A stretch of 64,000 nt of DNA from Bufo bufo (lineage: Eukaryota; Chordata; Amphibia; Anura; Bufonidae). Below the pieces are notes generated by a model. The model was not told the origin of the DNA. It made no database searches and saw nothing but the letters and a program-made list of their open reading frames with translations. Below are positions 33,231 through 44,925 of this stretch, one piece after another. Position numbers and translations under genes: made by a program. The stretch spans positions 108,226,644 to 108,290,643 of the forward strand of contig NC_053391.1 in assembly GCF_905171765.1 (NCBI RefSeq), written 5' to 3'. Within the stretch, counting starts at the first letter, position 1, and the number at the start of each line of letters is the position of its first letter.

Positions 33231-33938
33231 ACACACCCCACAAATGACTTTCTCTGATTGGCTCAAAGGCTGGCAGACAACCTTTTCAGCCAATCAGGGG
33301 CAGTATTCACCATTTTGTGTTCAACTAGCGACCTGAAAAGATGTCTTGTGGCAGTGTCTGACAAAAAGCTTTTACAAACACAAGCTGGGATAGGTAAAAT
33401 ATAAGGAGAGTATACGAAAATGGTTTGATAAGGGAAAGCATAGAGAGAGTGAGGGACTGATCACTGTCTCAGTTGTTTCATGCAACTTGCTGGCAGCTAG
33501 TTCTGCATTACAAAGACCTTCAAGAAATTAATATTTTTCTGTATGAACAGCAAGCCAGCTTTTTTTTTTAAAGTTTCTACGTTCATAGACGTATTGCCAG
33601 CACCCCAATAGCATACATTCTGCTACAAACGCTGCACATTTTTTTCTAAAACACAGTTTAAATTTACAGTTTGTAATTGGGCATTTCAGTGCATTACGCC
33701 AGTGTTACTGAACGGGTTGTATATTAATGCAAGATAACGGGTAGTTACAGGAAAAGCAGTATTGCAAAAAATTCCATTGTTAAACCTGTATTATTGAACA
33801 CATTTTATTTTTACAGTAAAAAATGTGTTGCAGTTAAACCATGCTAGTGAACATGTCCTACAGAACTACTGCAATACACCATGTAGTTCAAATACATTTT
33901 ACTGCAAAAACTTTTCTTATACCCATGTTAGTGAACAT
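33231..33938. repeat. left flank of Ngaro: ~85-bp irregular tandem repeat
   Basis: From about 33780, CATTTTA(C/T)TGCAAAAA and GTTAGTGAACATG words recur at ~85-bp spacing. The same words continue right of the Ngaro element at 48986-49150, so Ngaro inserted into this repeat. 33231-33780 shows nothing I can support. Confidence 0.6.
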
Positions 33939-34035
33939 GTTTTAGGCAAGAGTATCTTGCCACAATTGTGTGAGGGGAAGCGGGGCGAGCGCAATTTAAG
34001 TTTGCAGCGGCTCTGGCATGTTGCCGACAGGTCGT
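33939..34035 (+). repeat. Ngaro split direct repeat A1
   Basis: It starts TTTTAGGCAAGAGTATCTTGCC and continues with GTGTGAGGGGAAGCGGGGCG. A2 at 48752-48850 matches it with scattered substitutions. An inner palindrome GGCAAGAGTATCTTGCC lies at the start. Confidence 0.8.
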
Positions 34036-34919
34036 TTGGCAAAACTGCTTGGGGCGTCACTTCCGGTTTCGATAGTGTGGTCTGCGGCTCAGGGGCGGTC
34101 AGCGTCTGGTCCTTGTACGTGGCTTTCGGCAAAATTACCGGTAAGGGGAGGAGGGTTGGGTATTAGGCCAAGGCAGGTCCGCTGTTTGTCAAGACTCTAC
34201 TTACCAGCTAGGTACTGTGCGGGCTGTGGGGTTCGGAGGATCGCACGTGCATCAGCATAACTCAGTCCTATTCGGCCTGGTGCAAGCGCTCTATCTACTG
34301 GGCATGGGTGGTACTGCAAGTTGAGTGTTGATCTATATAGTGTTAACCTTGCAACTGTTGAAACTTCAACATAGGGGCGATGAAGCGGTCAGGGGGGGAG
34401 GGTCGGTTTATGGTACGCTGCATCTAGTTGCTGTTCCTATATAAATAGTGGTTAGATCATGTGGCCTAGGGGTGTTGTCTGGTTTATTGAATGTCAAGCG
34501 GCAGTTTGCATATTTTTTCCCTTATAGGTGCTGCGTTACCGCAGTAGCTACAGCATAAACCTAAAACACCTTCTTGGCATCAGGGGAAAAGTAAGCCTTT
34601 TGAGGGGATCATAGAGGGGTCACGAGTAGAGTTGAGCGAACACCTGGATGTTCGGGTTCGAGAAGTTCGGCCGAACTTCCCGGAAATGTTCGGGTTCGGG
34701 ATCCGAACCCGAACCGAACTTCGTCCCGAACCCGAACCCCATTAAAGTCAATGGGGACCCGAACTTTTGGGCACTAAAAAGGCTGTAAAACAGCCCAGGA
34801 AAGAGCTAGAGGGCTGCAAAAGGCAGCAACATGTAGGTAAATCCCCTGCAAACAAATGTGGATAGGGAAATGAATTAAAATTAAAATTAAAAAAATAAAA
34901 ATGACCCAATATCAATTGG

Positions 34920-36105
34920 ACAGAGGTCCCATAGCAGAGAATCTGGCTTCACGTCAGCAGAGAATCAGTCTCTTCATGCCATAGCAAAGAATCTGGCTTC
35001 ATGTCAGCAGAGAATCAGTCTCTTCATGCCATAGCAGAGAATCTGGCTCCATGTCACCCACCACTGGAAGAGGCCACTGTCACATATTTAGGCCCCGGCA
35101 CCCAGACAGAGGAGAGCGGTCCCATAACAGAGAATCTGGCCTTATGTCAGCGCAGAATCTGTCTTCATGTCATAGCAGAGAATCAGGCTTCACGTCACCC
35201 ACCACTGGAACAGGCCACTGTCACACATTTAGGCCCAGGCACCCAGGCAGAGGAGAGAGGTCCCGTAACAGAGAATCTGGCCTTATGTCAGCGCAGAATC
35301 TGTCTTCATGTCATAGCAGAGAATCAGGCTTCACGTCACCCACCACTGGAACAGGCCACTGTCACACATTTAGGCCCAGGCACCCAGGCAGAGGAGAGAG
35401 GTCCCGTAACAGAGAATCTGGCCTTATGTCAGCGCAGAATCTGTCTTCATGTCATAGCAGAGAATCAGGCTTCACGTCACCCACCACTGGAACAGGCCAC
35501 TGTCACATATTTAGGCCCAGGCACCCAGGCAGAGGAGAGAGGTCGCGTAACAGAGAATCTGGCTTCATGTCAGCACAGAATAAGTCTTCATGTCATAGCA
35601 GAGAATCAGGCTTCACGTCACCCACCACTGGAACAGGCCACTGTCACACATTTAGGCCCCGGCACCCAGGCAGAGGAGAGAGGTCCCGTAACAGAGAATC
35701 TGGCCTTATGTCAGCGCAGAATCTGTCTTCATGTCATAGCAGAGAATCAGGCTTCACGTCACCCACCACTGGAACAGGCCACTGTCACACATTTAGGCCC
35801 AGGCACCCAGGCAGAGGAGAGAGGTCCCGTAACAGAGAATCTGGCCTTATGTCAGCGCAGAATCTGTCTTCATGTCATAGCAGAGAATCAGGCTTCACGT
35901 CACCCACCACTGGAACAGGCCACTGTCACATATTTAGGCCCAGGCACCCAGGCAGAGGAGAGAGGTCGCGTAACAGAGAATCTGGCTTCATGTCAGCACA
36001 GAATAAGTCTTCATGTCATAGCAGAGAATCAGGCTTCACGTCACCCACCACTGGAACAGGCCACTGTCACACATTTAGGCCCCGGCACCCAGACAGAGGA
36101 GAGGT
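34920..36105 (+). repeat. 141-bp tandem array with 423-bp higher-order period
   Basis: CATAGCAGAGAATC(A/T)GGC recurs at 35171, 35312, 35453, 35594, 35735, 35876 and 36017, always 141 bp apart, with a partial earlier copy at about 35030. Diagnostic variants (CACATATTTAGG, GTCGCG, CAGCACAGAATAAG) recur every third unit. A unit of 47 codons with no stops in two frames creates overlapping spurious ORFs at 35001-36203 and 35051-36136. Confidence 0.9.
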
Positions 36106-36220
36106 TTATTCAACTTTGGGTTGCCCCGCAATATAATGGTAAAATGAAATTAAAAATAGTATTGAATGAGGAAGTGCCCTGGAGTAGAATAATATATTGT
36201 TAAGGGGAGGTAGTTAATAT

Positions 36221-39200
36221 CTAATCTGCACAAGGGATGGACAGGTCCTGTGGGATCCATGCCTGGTTCATTTTTATGAACGTCAGCTTGTCCACATTGA
36301 CTGTAGACAGGCGGCTGCGTTTGTCTGTAATGACGCCCCCTGCCGTGCTGAATACACGTTCAGTCAAAACGCTGGCCGCCGGGCAGGCCAGCACCTCCAA
36401 GGCATAAAAGGCTAGCTCTGGCCACGTGGACAATTTGGACACCCAGAAGTTGAATGGGGCCGAACCATCAGTTAGTACGTGGAGGGGTGTGCACAGGTAC
36501 TGTTCCACCATGTTAGTGAAATGTTGCCTCCTGCTAACACGTTCCGTATCAGGTGGTGGTGCAGTTAGCTGTGGCGTGTTGACAAAACTTTTCCACATCT
36601 CTGCCATGCTAACCCTGCCCTCAGAGGAGCTGGCCGTGACACAGCTGCGTTGGCGACCTCTTGCTCCTCCTCTGCAGAGAAAACACTTAGGGCGATGATG
36701 GAAGAGGAGGTGGCCCAGGAGGAAGAGGAGGAAGAGGGGTCATTCCACTGGGGCTTCCACTGGTTCCCCTGTGACATTTGGGAATGCTCTCAGTAGCGCG
36801 TCTACCAATGTGCGCTTGTACTCGCGCATCTTCCTATCACGCTCAAGTGTAGGAAGTAAGGTGGGCACATTGTCTTTGTACCGGGGATCCAGCAGGGTGG
36901 CAACCCAGTAGTCCGCACACGTTAAAATGTGGGCAACTCTGCTGTCGTTGCGCAGGCACTGCAGCATGTAGTCGCTCATGTGTGCCAGGCTGCCCAGAGG
37001 TAAGGACAAGCTGTCCTCTGTGGGAGGCGTATCGTCATCGTCCTGAGTTTCCCCCCAGCCACGCACCAGTGATGGGCCCGAGCTGCTTTGGGTGCCACCC
37101 CGCTGTGAACATGCTTCATCCTCATCCTCCTCCACCTCCTCCTCCTCCTCCAGTAGTGGGCCCTGTCTGGCCACATTTGTACCTGGCCTCTGGTGTTGCA
37201 AAAAACCTCCCTCTGAGTCACTTCGAAGAGACTGGCCTGAAAGTGCTAAAAATGACCCCTCTTCCTCCTCTTCCTCCTGGGCCACCTCCTCTTCCATCAT
37301 CGCCCTAAGTGTTTTCTCAAGGAGACATAGAAGTGGTATTGTAACGCTGATAACGGCGTCATCGCCACTGGCCATGTTGGTGGAGTACTCGAAACAACGC
37401 AACAGGGCACACAGGTCTCGCATGGAGGCCCAGTCATTGGTGGTGAAGTGTGTCTGATCCGCAGTGCGACTGACCCGTGCGTGTGGCAGCTGAAACTCCA
37501 CTATGGCCTGCTGCTGCTCGCACAGCCTGTCCAGCATATGCAAGGTGGAGTTCCACCTGGTGGGTACGTCGCATATGAGGCGGTGAGCGGGAAGGCCGAA
37601 GTTACGCTGTAGCGCAGACAGGCGAGCAGCGGCAGGGTGTGAACGCCGGAAGCGCGAACAGACGGCCCGCACTTTATGCAGCAGCTCTGACATGTCGGGG
37701 TAGTTGCGAATGAACTTCTGCACCACCAAATTCAGCACATGTGCCAGGCAAGGGATGTGCGTCAAACCGGCTAGTCCCAGAGCTGCAACGAGATTTCGCC
37801 CATTATCGCACACCACCAGGCCGGGCCTGAGGCTCACCGGCAGCAACCACTCGTCGGTCTGTTGTTCTATACCCCGCCACAACTCCTGTGCGGTGTGGGG
37901 CCTGTCCCCCAAACATATGAGTTTCAGAATGGCCTGCTGACGTTTACCCCGGGCTGTGCTGAAGTTGGTGGTGAAGGTGTGTGGCTGACTGGATGAGCAG
38001 GTGGAAGAAGAGGAGGAGGAAGCTGAGTAGGAGGAGGAGGAGACAGGAGGCAAAGAATGTTGCCCTGCGATCCTTGGCGGCGGAAGGACGTGCGCCAAAC
38101 AGCTCTCCGCCTGGGGCCCAGCCGCCACTACATTTACCCAGTGTGCAGTTAGGGAGATATAGCGTCCCTGGCCGTGCTTACTGGTCCACGTATCTGTGGT
38201 TAGGTGGACCTTGCCACAGATGGCGTTGCGCAGTGCACACTTGATTTTATCGGACACTTGTTTGTGCAGGGAAGGCACGGCTCTCTTGGAGAAGTAGTGG
38301 CGGCTGGGAACAACATACTGTGGGACAGCAAGTGACATGAGCTGTTTGAAGCTGTGTGTGTCCACCAGCCTAAATGACAGCATTTCATAGGCCAGTAGTT
38401 TAGAAATGCTGGCATTCAGGGCCAGGGATCGAGGGTGGCTAGGTGGGAATTTACGCTTTCTCTCAAATGTTTGTGAGATGGAGAGCTGAACGCTGCCGTG
38501 TGACATGGTTGAGATGCTTGGTGACGCAGGTGGTGGTGTTGGTGGTACATCCCATGTTTGCTGGGCGGTAGGTGCCAACGTTCCTCCAGAGGCAGAGGAA
38601 GAGGCCGAGGCGGCGGCAGCAGCAGCAGAAGAGGCCGAGGCGGCAGCAGCAGAAGAGGTAGCAGGGGGAGCCTGAGTGACTTCCTTGTTTTTAAGGTGTT
38701 TACTCCACTGCAGTTCATGCTTTGCATGCAGGTGCCTGGTCATGCAGGTTGTGCTAAGGTTCAGAACGTTAATGCCTCGCTTCAGGCTCTGATGGCACAG
38801 CGTGCAAACCACTCAGGTCTTGTCGTCAGCACATTGTTTGAAGAAGTGCCATGCCAGGGAACTCCTTGAAGCTGCCTTTGGGGTGCTCGGTCCCAGATGG
38901 CGGCGGTCAGTAGCAGGCGGAGTCTCTTGGCGGCGGGTGTTCTGATTTTGCCCACTGCTCCCTCTTTTGCTACGCTGTTGGCTCGGTCTCACCACTGCCT
39001 CTTCCTCCGAACTGTGAAAGTCAGTGGCACGACCTTCATTCCATGTGGGGTCTAGGACCTCATCGTCCCCTGCATCGTCTTCCACCCAGTCTTGATCCCT
39101 GACCTCCTGTTCAGTCTACACACTGTAGAAAGACGCAGCAGTTGGCACCTGTGTTTCGTCATCATCAGAGACGTGCTGAGGTGGTATTCCCATGTCCTCA

Positions 39201-39696
39201 TCATCAGGAAAAATAAGTGGTTGTGCGTTAGTGCATTCTATCTCTTCCACCCCTGGGGAAGGGCTAGGTGGATGCCCTTGGGAAACCCTGGCAGCAGAGT
39301 CTTCAAACAGCATAAGAGACTGCTGCATTGAGGCTCAGACAGTTTCCCTGATATGCATGGGGGTGATGTGACAGACCGATGGGCTTGGTTTTTATGCGCC
39401 ATCTGTGCGCTTTCTGCAGAAGACTGGGTGGGAGATAATGTGAACGTGCTGGATCCACTGTCGGCCACCCAATTGACTAATGCCTGTACCTGCTCAGGCC
39501 TTACCATCCTTAGAACGGCATTGGGCCCCACCAAATAGCGCTGTAAATTCTGCTGGCTACTGGGACCTGAGGTAGTTGGTTCACTAGGACGTGTGACTAT
39601 GGCAGAACGGCCACGTCCTCTCCCAGCACCAGAGGGTCCACTAACACCACCACGACCATGTCCACGTCCGCGTCCCTTATTAGATGTTTTCCTCAT
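36221..39696 (-). pseudogene. hAT-3 transposase, one frameshift and three stops
   Basis: The ATG at 39694-39696 opens a Gly/Arg-rich N-terminus (KTSNKGRGRGHGRGG). A frameshift near 39335 leads into the main frame. That frame has TAG near 39117, a BED zinc finger (CTLCHQ...HLHAKH) interrupted by TGA at 38813-38815 (hAT-2 has Arg there, a likely CGA to TGA change), Ser/Ala-rich linkers, TTDTWTSKHGQGRY (catalytic Asp), VVCDNGRNLVAAL (second Asp), CLAHVLNLVVQ, RWNSTLHML, an acidic insert and LLDPRYKD. TGA at 36740-36742 lies within an inverted duplication. The hATC block (ALEVLACPAASVLTERVF, catalytic Glu) follows to 36221. All domains of an Ac-like hAT transposase are present, but the gene is dead. 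Confidence 0.88.
36677..36742. repeat. 66-bp inverted duplication inside hAT-3 transposase
   Basis: 36677-36742 is the reverse complement of about 37248-37318, which encodes the acidic MEEEVAQEEEEEE stretch. The inserted copy brings the TGA that ends the long frame. Confidence 0.8.
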
Positions 39697-39718
39697 TGTT
39701 CCCGTTCACCACAATTTT

Positions 39719-42700
39719 GAGAATGGCAAATTTGGGAATAGTTTTTCAACCCAGAACAAAAAATGTGCTTTTACGGTCACTACAAATAACTTGACCAGAT
39801 AAAACAGTACAGATTTGGTTGAATAGAAATGTCAGGCCTGTTTTTTTTTGCGCTGTGTGACAGATATAGGTTTAATCACAGAATCAGACTTCTATCTGCA
39901 CGGTAGCGTGTGTCTTAGGTTTTTCTGAATGACACTATCAGCACCTTCAATGTAAGATATCCTTTTTGGGATAGATTTCAAATAGGCCTCATATACCAGA
40001 AACTAGTTATTTTGAGAATGGCAAATTTGGGAATAGTTTTTCAACCCAGAACAAAAAGTCTGCTTTTACGGTCACTACAAATAACTTGACCAGCTAAAAC
40101 AGTACAGATTTGGTTGAATAGAAATGTCAGGCCTGTTTTTTTTTGCGCTGCGTGACAGGTATAGGTTTAATCACAGAATCAGACTTCTATCTGCACGGTA
40201 GCGTGTGTCTTAGGTTTTTCTGAATGACACTATCAGCACCTTCAATGTAAGATATCCTTTTTGGGATAGATTTCAAGTAGGCCTCATATACCAGAAACTA
40301 GTTATTTTGAGAATGGCAAATTTGGGAATAGTTTTTCAACCCAGAACAAAAAGTCTGCTTTTACGGTCACTACAAATAACTTGACCAGCTAAAACAGTAC
40401 AGATTTGGCTGAATAAAAATGTCAGGCCTGTTTTTTTTTGCGCTGTGTGACAGGTATAGGTTTAATCACAGAATCAGACTTCTATCTGCACGGTAGCGTG
40501 TGTCTTAGGTTTTTCTGAATGACACTATCAGCACCTTCAATGTAAGATATCCTTTTTGGGATAGATTTCAAGTAGACCTCATATACCAGAAACTTGTTAT
40601 TTTGAGAATGGCAAATTTGGGAATAGTTTTTCAACCCAGAACAAAAAGTCTGCTTTTACGGTCACTACAAATAACTTGACCAGCTAAAACAGTACAGATT
40701 TGGTTGAATAGAAATGTCAGGCCTGTTTTTTTTTTGCGCTGTGTGACAGGTATAGGTTTAATCACAGAATCAGACTTCTATCTGCACGGTAGCGTGTGTC
40801 TTAGGTTTTTCTGAATGACACTATCAGCACCTTCAATGTAAGATATCCTTTTTGGGATAGATTTCAAGTAGGCCTCATATACCAGAAACTAGTTATTTTG
40901 AGAATGGCAAATTTGGGAATAGTTTTTCAACCCAGAACAAAAAGTCTGCTTTTACGGTCACTACAAATAACTTGACCAGCTAAAACAGTACAGATTTGGC
41001 TGAATAAAAATGTCAGGCCTGTTTTTTTTTTGCGCTGTGTGACAGGTATAGGTTTAATCACAGAATCAGACTTCTATCTGCACGGTAGCGTGTGTCTTAG
41101 GTTTTTCTGAATGACACTATCAGCACCTTCAATGTAAGATATCCTTTTTGGGATAGATTTCAAGTAGGCCTCATATACCAGAAACTAGTTATTTTGAGAA
41201 TGGCAAATTTGGGAATAGTTTTTCAACCCAGAACAAAAAGTCTGCTTTTACGGTCACTACAAATAACTTGACCAGCTAAAACAGTACAGATTTGGTTGAA
41301 TAGAAATGTCAGGCCTGTTTTTTTTTTGCGCTTTGTGACAGGTATAGGTTTAATCACAGAATCAGACTTCTATCTGCACGGTAGCGTGTGTCTTAGGTTT
41401 TTCTGAATGACACTATCAGCACCTTCAATATAAGATATCCTTTTTGGGATAGATTTCAAGTAGACCTCAAATACCAGAAACTAGTTATTTTGAGAATGGC
41501 AAATTTGGGAATAGTTTTTCAACCCAGAACAAAAAGTCTGCTTTTACGGTCACTACAAATAACTTGACCAGCTAAAACAGTACAGATTTGGTTGAATAGA
41601 AATGTCAGGCCTGTTTTTTTTTTTTGCGCTATGTGACAGGTATAGGTTTAATCACAGAATTAGACTTCTATCTGCACGGTAGCGTGTGTCTTAGGTTTTT
41701 CTGAATGACACTATCAGCACCTTCAATGTAAGATATCCTTTTTGGGATAGATTTCAAGTAGGCCTCATATACCAGAAACTAGTTATTTTGAGAATGGCAA
41801 ATTTGGGAATAGTTTTTCAACCCAGAACAAAAAGTCTGCTTTTACGGTCACTACAAATAACTTGACCAGCTTAAACAGTACAGATTTGGTTGAATAGAAA
41901 TGTCAGGCCTGTTTTTTTTTGCGCTGTGTGACAGGTATAGGTTTACTCACAGAATCAGACTTCTATCTGCACGGTAGCGTGTGTCTTAGGTTTTTCTGAA
42001 TGACACTATCAGCACCTTCAATGTAAGATATCCTTTTTGGGATAGATTTCAAGTAGGCCTCATATACCAGAAACTAGTTATTTTGAGAATGGCAAATTTG
42101 GGAATAGTTTTTCAACCCAGAACAAAAAGTCTGCTTTTACGGTCACTACAAATAACTTGACCAGCTAAAACAGTACAGATTTGGTTGAATAGAAATGTCA
42201 GGCCTGGTTTTTTTTTGCGCTATGTGACAGGTATAGGTTTAATCACAGAATCAGACTTCTATCTGCACGGTAGCGTGTGTCTTAGGTTTTTCTGAATGAC
42301 ACTATCAGCACCTTCAATGTAAGATATCCTTTTTGGGATAGATTTCAAGTAGGCCTCAAATACCAGAAACTAGTTATTTTGAGACTGGCAAATTTGGGAA
42401 TAGTTTTTCAACCCAGAACAAAAAGTCTGCTTTTACGGTCACTACAAATAACTTGACCAGCTAAAACAGTACAGATTTGGTTGAATAGAAATGTCAGGCC
42501 TGTTTTTTTTTTGCGCTATGTGACAGGTATAGGTTTAATCACAGAATCAGACTTCTATCTGCACGGTAGCGTGTGTCTTAGGTTTTTCTGAATGACACTA
42601 TCAGCACCTTCAATGTAAGATATCCTTTTTGGGATAGATTTCAAGTAGGCCTCATATACCAGAAACTAGTTATTTTGAGAATGGCAAATTTGGGAATAGT

Positions 42701-43100
42701 TTTTCAACCCAGAACAAAAAGTCTGCTTTTACTGTCACTACAAATAACTTGACCAGCTAAAACAGTACAGATTTGGTTGAATAGAAATGTCAGGCCTGTT
42801 TTTTTTGTTGCGCTGTGTGACAGGTATAGGTTTAATCACAGAATCAGACTTCTATCTGCACGGTAGCGTGTGTCTTAGGTTTTTCTGAATGACACTATCA
42901 GCACCTTCAATGTAAGATATCCTTTTTGGGATAGATTTCAAGTAGGCCTCATATACCAGAAACTAGTTATTTTGAGAATGGCAAATTTGAGAATAGTTTT
43001 TCAACCCAGAACAAAAAGTGTGCTTTTACGGTCACTACAAATAACTTGACCAGCTAAAACAGTACAGATTTGGTTGAATAGAAATGTCAGGTCTATTTTT
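39719..43100. repeat. 295-298 bp satellite array, 11 full units plus a partial
   Basis: GAGAATGGCAAATTTGGG starts units at 39719, 40014, 40309, 40604, 40900, 41196, 41492, 41790, 42085, 42381 (GAGACTGG), 42677 and 42974. Units differ by only a few substitutions, and length varies mainly in one T-run before GCGCT. The array starts inside the transposase leader, directly upstream of the start codon. Confidence 0.95.
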
Positions 43101-43117
43101 TAGGCGCTGGGTGACAG

Positions 43118-43425
43118 GCTCAACTTGCCCCTGATGTAGTATATGGCCAAAAAATAACCACACTGTTGATGGTTAAATGCACTTGGGTGACACAGGCTCA
43201 GCCTGCACCAAATGTAGTATATGGCCAAAAAATAACCAGACTGTTGATGGTTAAATGCACTTTGGAGACACAGGCTCAGCCTGCAGCTGATGTAGTATAT
43301 GGCCAAAAAATAACCAGACTGTTGATGGTTAAATGCACTTCGGTGATACAGGCTCAGCCTGCAGCTGATGTAGGATATAGCACAAAATAACCACACTATT
43401 GATGGTTAAATACACTTGGTGATAG
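43118..43425. repeat. 78-bp tandem repeat, 4 copies
   Basis: GATGGTTAAATGCACTT recurs at 43168, 43246, 43324 and 43401, with GACACAGGCTCAGCCTGCA between. It is inside hAT-3, next to the 295-bp array. Confidence 0.9.
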
Positions 43426-43887
43426 CTTGTGCTGGCGCACCACAAATCACAAAATGGCCGCCGATCACCCCAGAAAAAAAGTGATCTAAAAACGCTCTGG
43501 GCAGCCTCAAAAAAGTGAGCAAGTCAATATTAGCACTTCAATGATCCACAGCTGCAGATCGATCACAGAATGAAGTCTTTTGGAGGAGTTAATCTGCCTA
43601 ATCTCGCCCTAACGTCGCAGCTGCAACCTCTCCCTATGCTTGAATCAGCAGAGTGACGTGCAGCGCAACGTGACCCAAGCTTATATAGAGGCTGGGTCAC
43701 ATGCTGCACTGGCCAATCACAGCCATGCCAATAGTAGGCAAGGCTGTAATGGCCTCTTGGGGCAAGTAGTATGACGCTTGTTGATTGGCTGCTTTGCAGC
43801 CTTTCAAAAAGCGCCAAGAAAGCGCCGAACACCGAACCCGGACTTTTACGAAAATGTATCTATACAGTTCGGGTTCGCTCATCCCTA
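43426..43887. other. hAT-3 5' terminal region
   Basis: Between the 78-bp array and the terminus. It contains a TTATATAGAGG TATA-like word near 43680 and CCAATCA boxes near 43711 and 43785, possibly transposase promoter elements on the minus strand. Confidence 0.4.
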
Positions 43888-44184
43888 GTCACGAGCATGA
43901 ATGTAGGGGACAAGGACAAACTTCTAATACTCTGTTCTCCTTCCGATTAGCTACGTAATTCCTTCCAGCAGTCAGCAGGCAGGCTGCAGTCAGGAATTGT
44001 CAAAATGTGGTATTAGACTAAGGCACGTTCCACACACATTGTGCAGTGGTGACGGGGGAAAAAATATTAAAAAAATTTAAAAAAATGTTTTTCCTTTGTT
44101 TTATGTGCTTACACAGTGGGGTCTGGCACGTTATCAGACGCTAATATTTCTGCATGTCAGCAGGTCCGTCTCTATTATAGTCAT

Positions 44185-44670
44185 GTTGGATACTGTCACG
44201 TCTACAGGCAGTATTACGGCTGTCTCGTCCACAGTCAGGGTTAAGTCCTGTCACGACTACAGGCAATTATACGTCTGTCACGTCTACAGACATGGTTAAG
44301 TCCTGTCACGACTACAGGCAATTACACGTCTGTCATGTCTACAGACTTATTTAAGACCTGTCACGACTACAGGCAAGCATACGTCTGTCACGTCTACAGA
44401 CTTATTTAAGACTGGTCACGACTACAGGCAAGCACACGTCTGTCACGTCTACAGACATATTTAAGACCTGTCACGACTACAGGCATGTCGAAGTCCTGTC
44501 ACGACTACAGGCAGTTACACGTGTATCTCATCTTCAGTCATGGTTAAGTCCTGTCACGGCTACAGGTAGTAATATGTCTGTCACATTCCAGACACGTTTA
44601 AGTCCTAGCAGCTACAAGCAGTAATTGTTACGTCTGTTGCGTCTACAGTCGTCAAGTCTCACAACCATAG
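44185..44670 (+). repeat. ~55-bp tandem repeat in Ngaro 5' region (8-9 copies)
   Basis: TTAAG(T/A)CCTGTCACGACTACA and GTCTGTCACGTCTACAGAC alternate at ~55-bp spacing (44241, 44296, 44351, 44406, 44461, then a 29-bp partial and degraded units). GTCACG and CGTGAC words give many short inverted repeats. Confidence 0.85.
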
Positions 44671-44925
44671 GCAGTGGTTATTATGTTTGTCACGTTAGTC
44701 ACATGTAAGTCCTGTTACGTTTTCTGGCAGCACGCGGTCACAGGGTTCTCTGGGATAATCACGTGCTGGGTCGTTGTTGGTAATTCCTCACCCACGAGGG
44801 CAGTTTGGGTGGCCTCTGCACATACTCGCTCACATGAGACATTTCTTGGAGTGTGGGTGTTGGCTGCACAAGCTAAGTATGTTATGTCTATAGCATTAAT
44901 CATGTCATATTTTTCGTTTAGAAGC

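Larger units (their letters stand above)
34627..43887 (-). mobile_element. hAT-3 transposon carrying two satellite arrays (9.26 kb)
   Basis: Target duplication GTCACGAG lies at 34619-34626 and 43888-43895. The left end is TAGAGTTGAGCGAAC and the reversed right end TAGGGATGAGCGAAC. Subterminal DNA is full of CCGAACCCGAAC palindromes. The interior holds a 141-bp array, a minus-strand transposase and a 3.4-kb array of 295-bp units. It is unusually long for a hAT. It inserted into the Ngaro 5' region between A1 and gag. Confidence 0.9.

Noticed and set aside
33825..34260. ORFs of 113 and 80 codons
   Set aside because: They overlap the Ngaro A1 repeat and leader; no coding evidence.
35001..36203. 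Open frame of 400 codons and an overlapping one of 361 codons
   Set aside because: Both read through the 141-bp (47-codon) tandem array in two different frames; no domain and no start context.
37092..38869. Plus-strand ORFs rich in Ser, Arg and Gly across the hAT-3 transposase
   Set aside because: Antisense shadows of the minus-strand transposase acidic and Ser/Ala-rich linkers.
39719..43100. Regular repeats resembling a CRISPR array
   Set aside because: Units of ~295 bp are identical throughout, with no spacer variation. It is a satellite in a eukaryotic transposon.
43680..43690. Possible host promoter TATA box
   Set aside because: It is inside hAT-3 near its terminus; at most it is a transposase promoter.
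44674..44925. N-terminal extension of the Ngaro gag ORF
   Set aside because: No ATG at 44674 supports it; the 55-bp repeat leader runs into it. The first good ATG is 44926.
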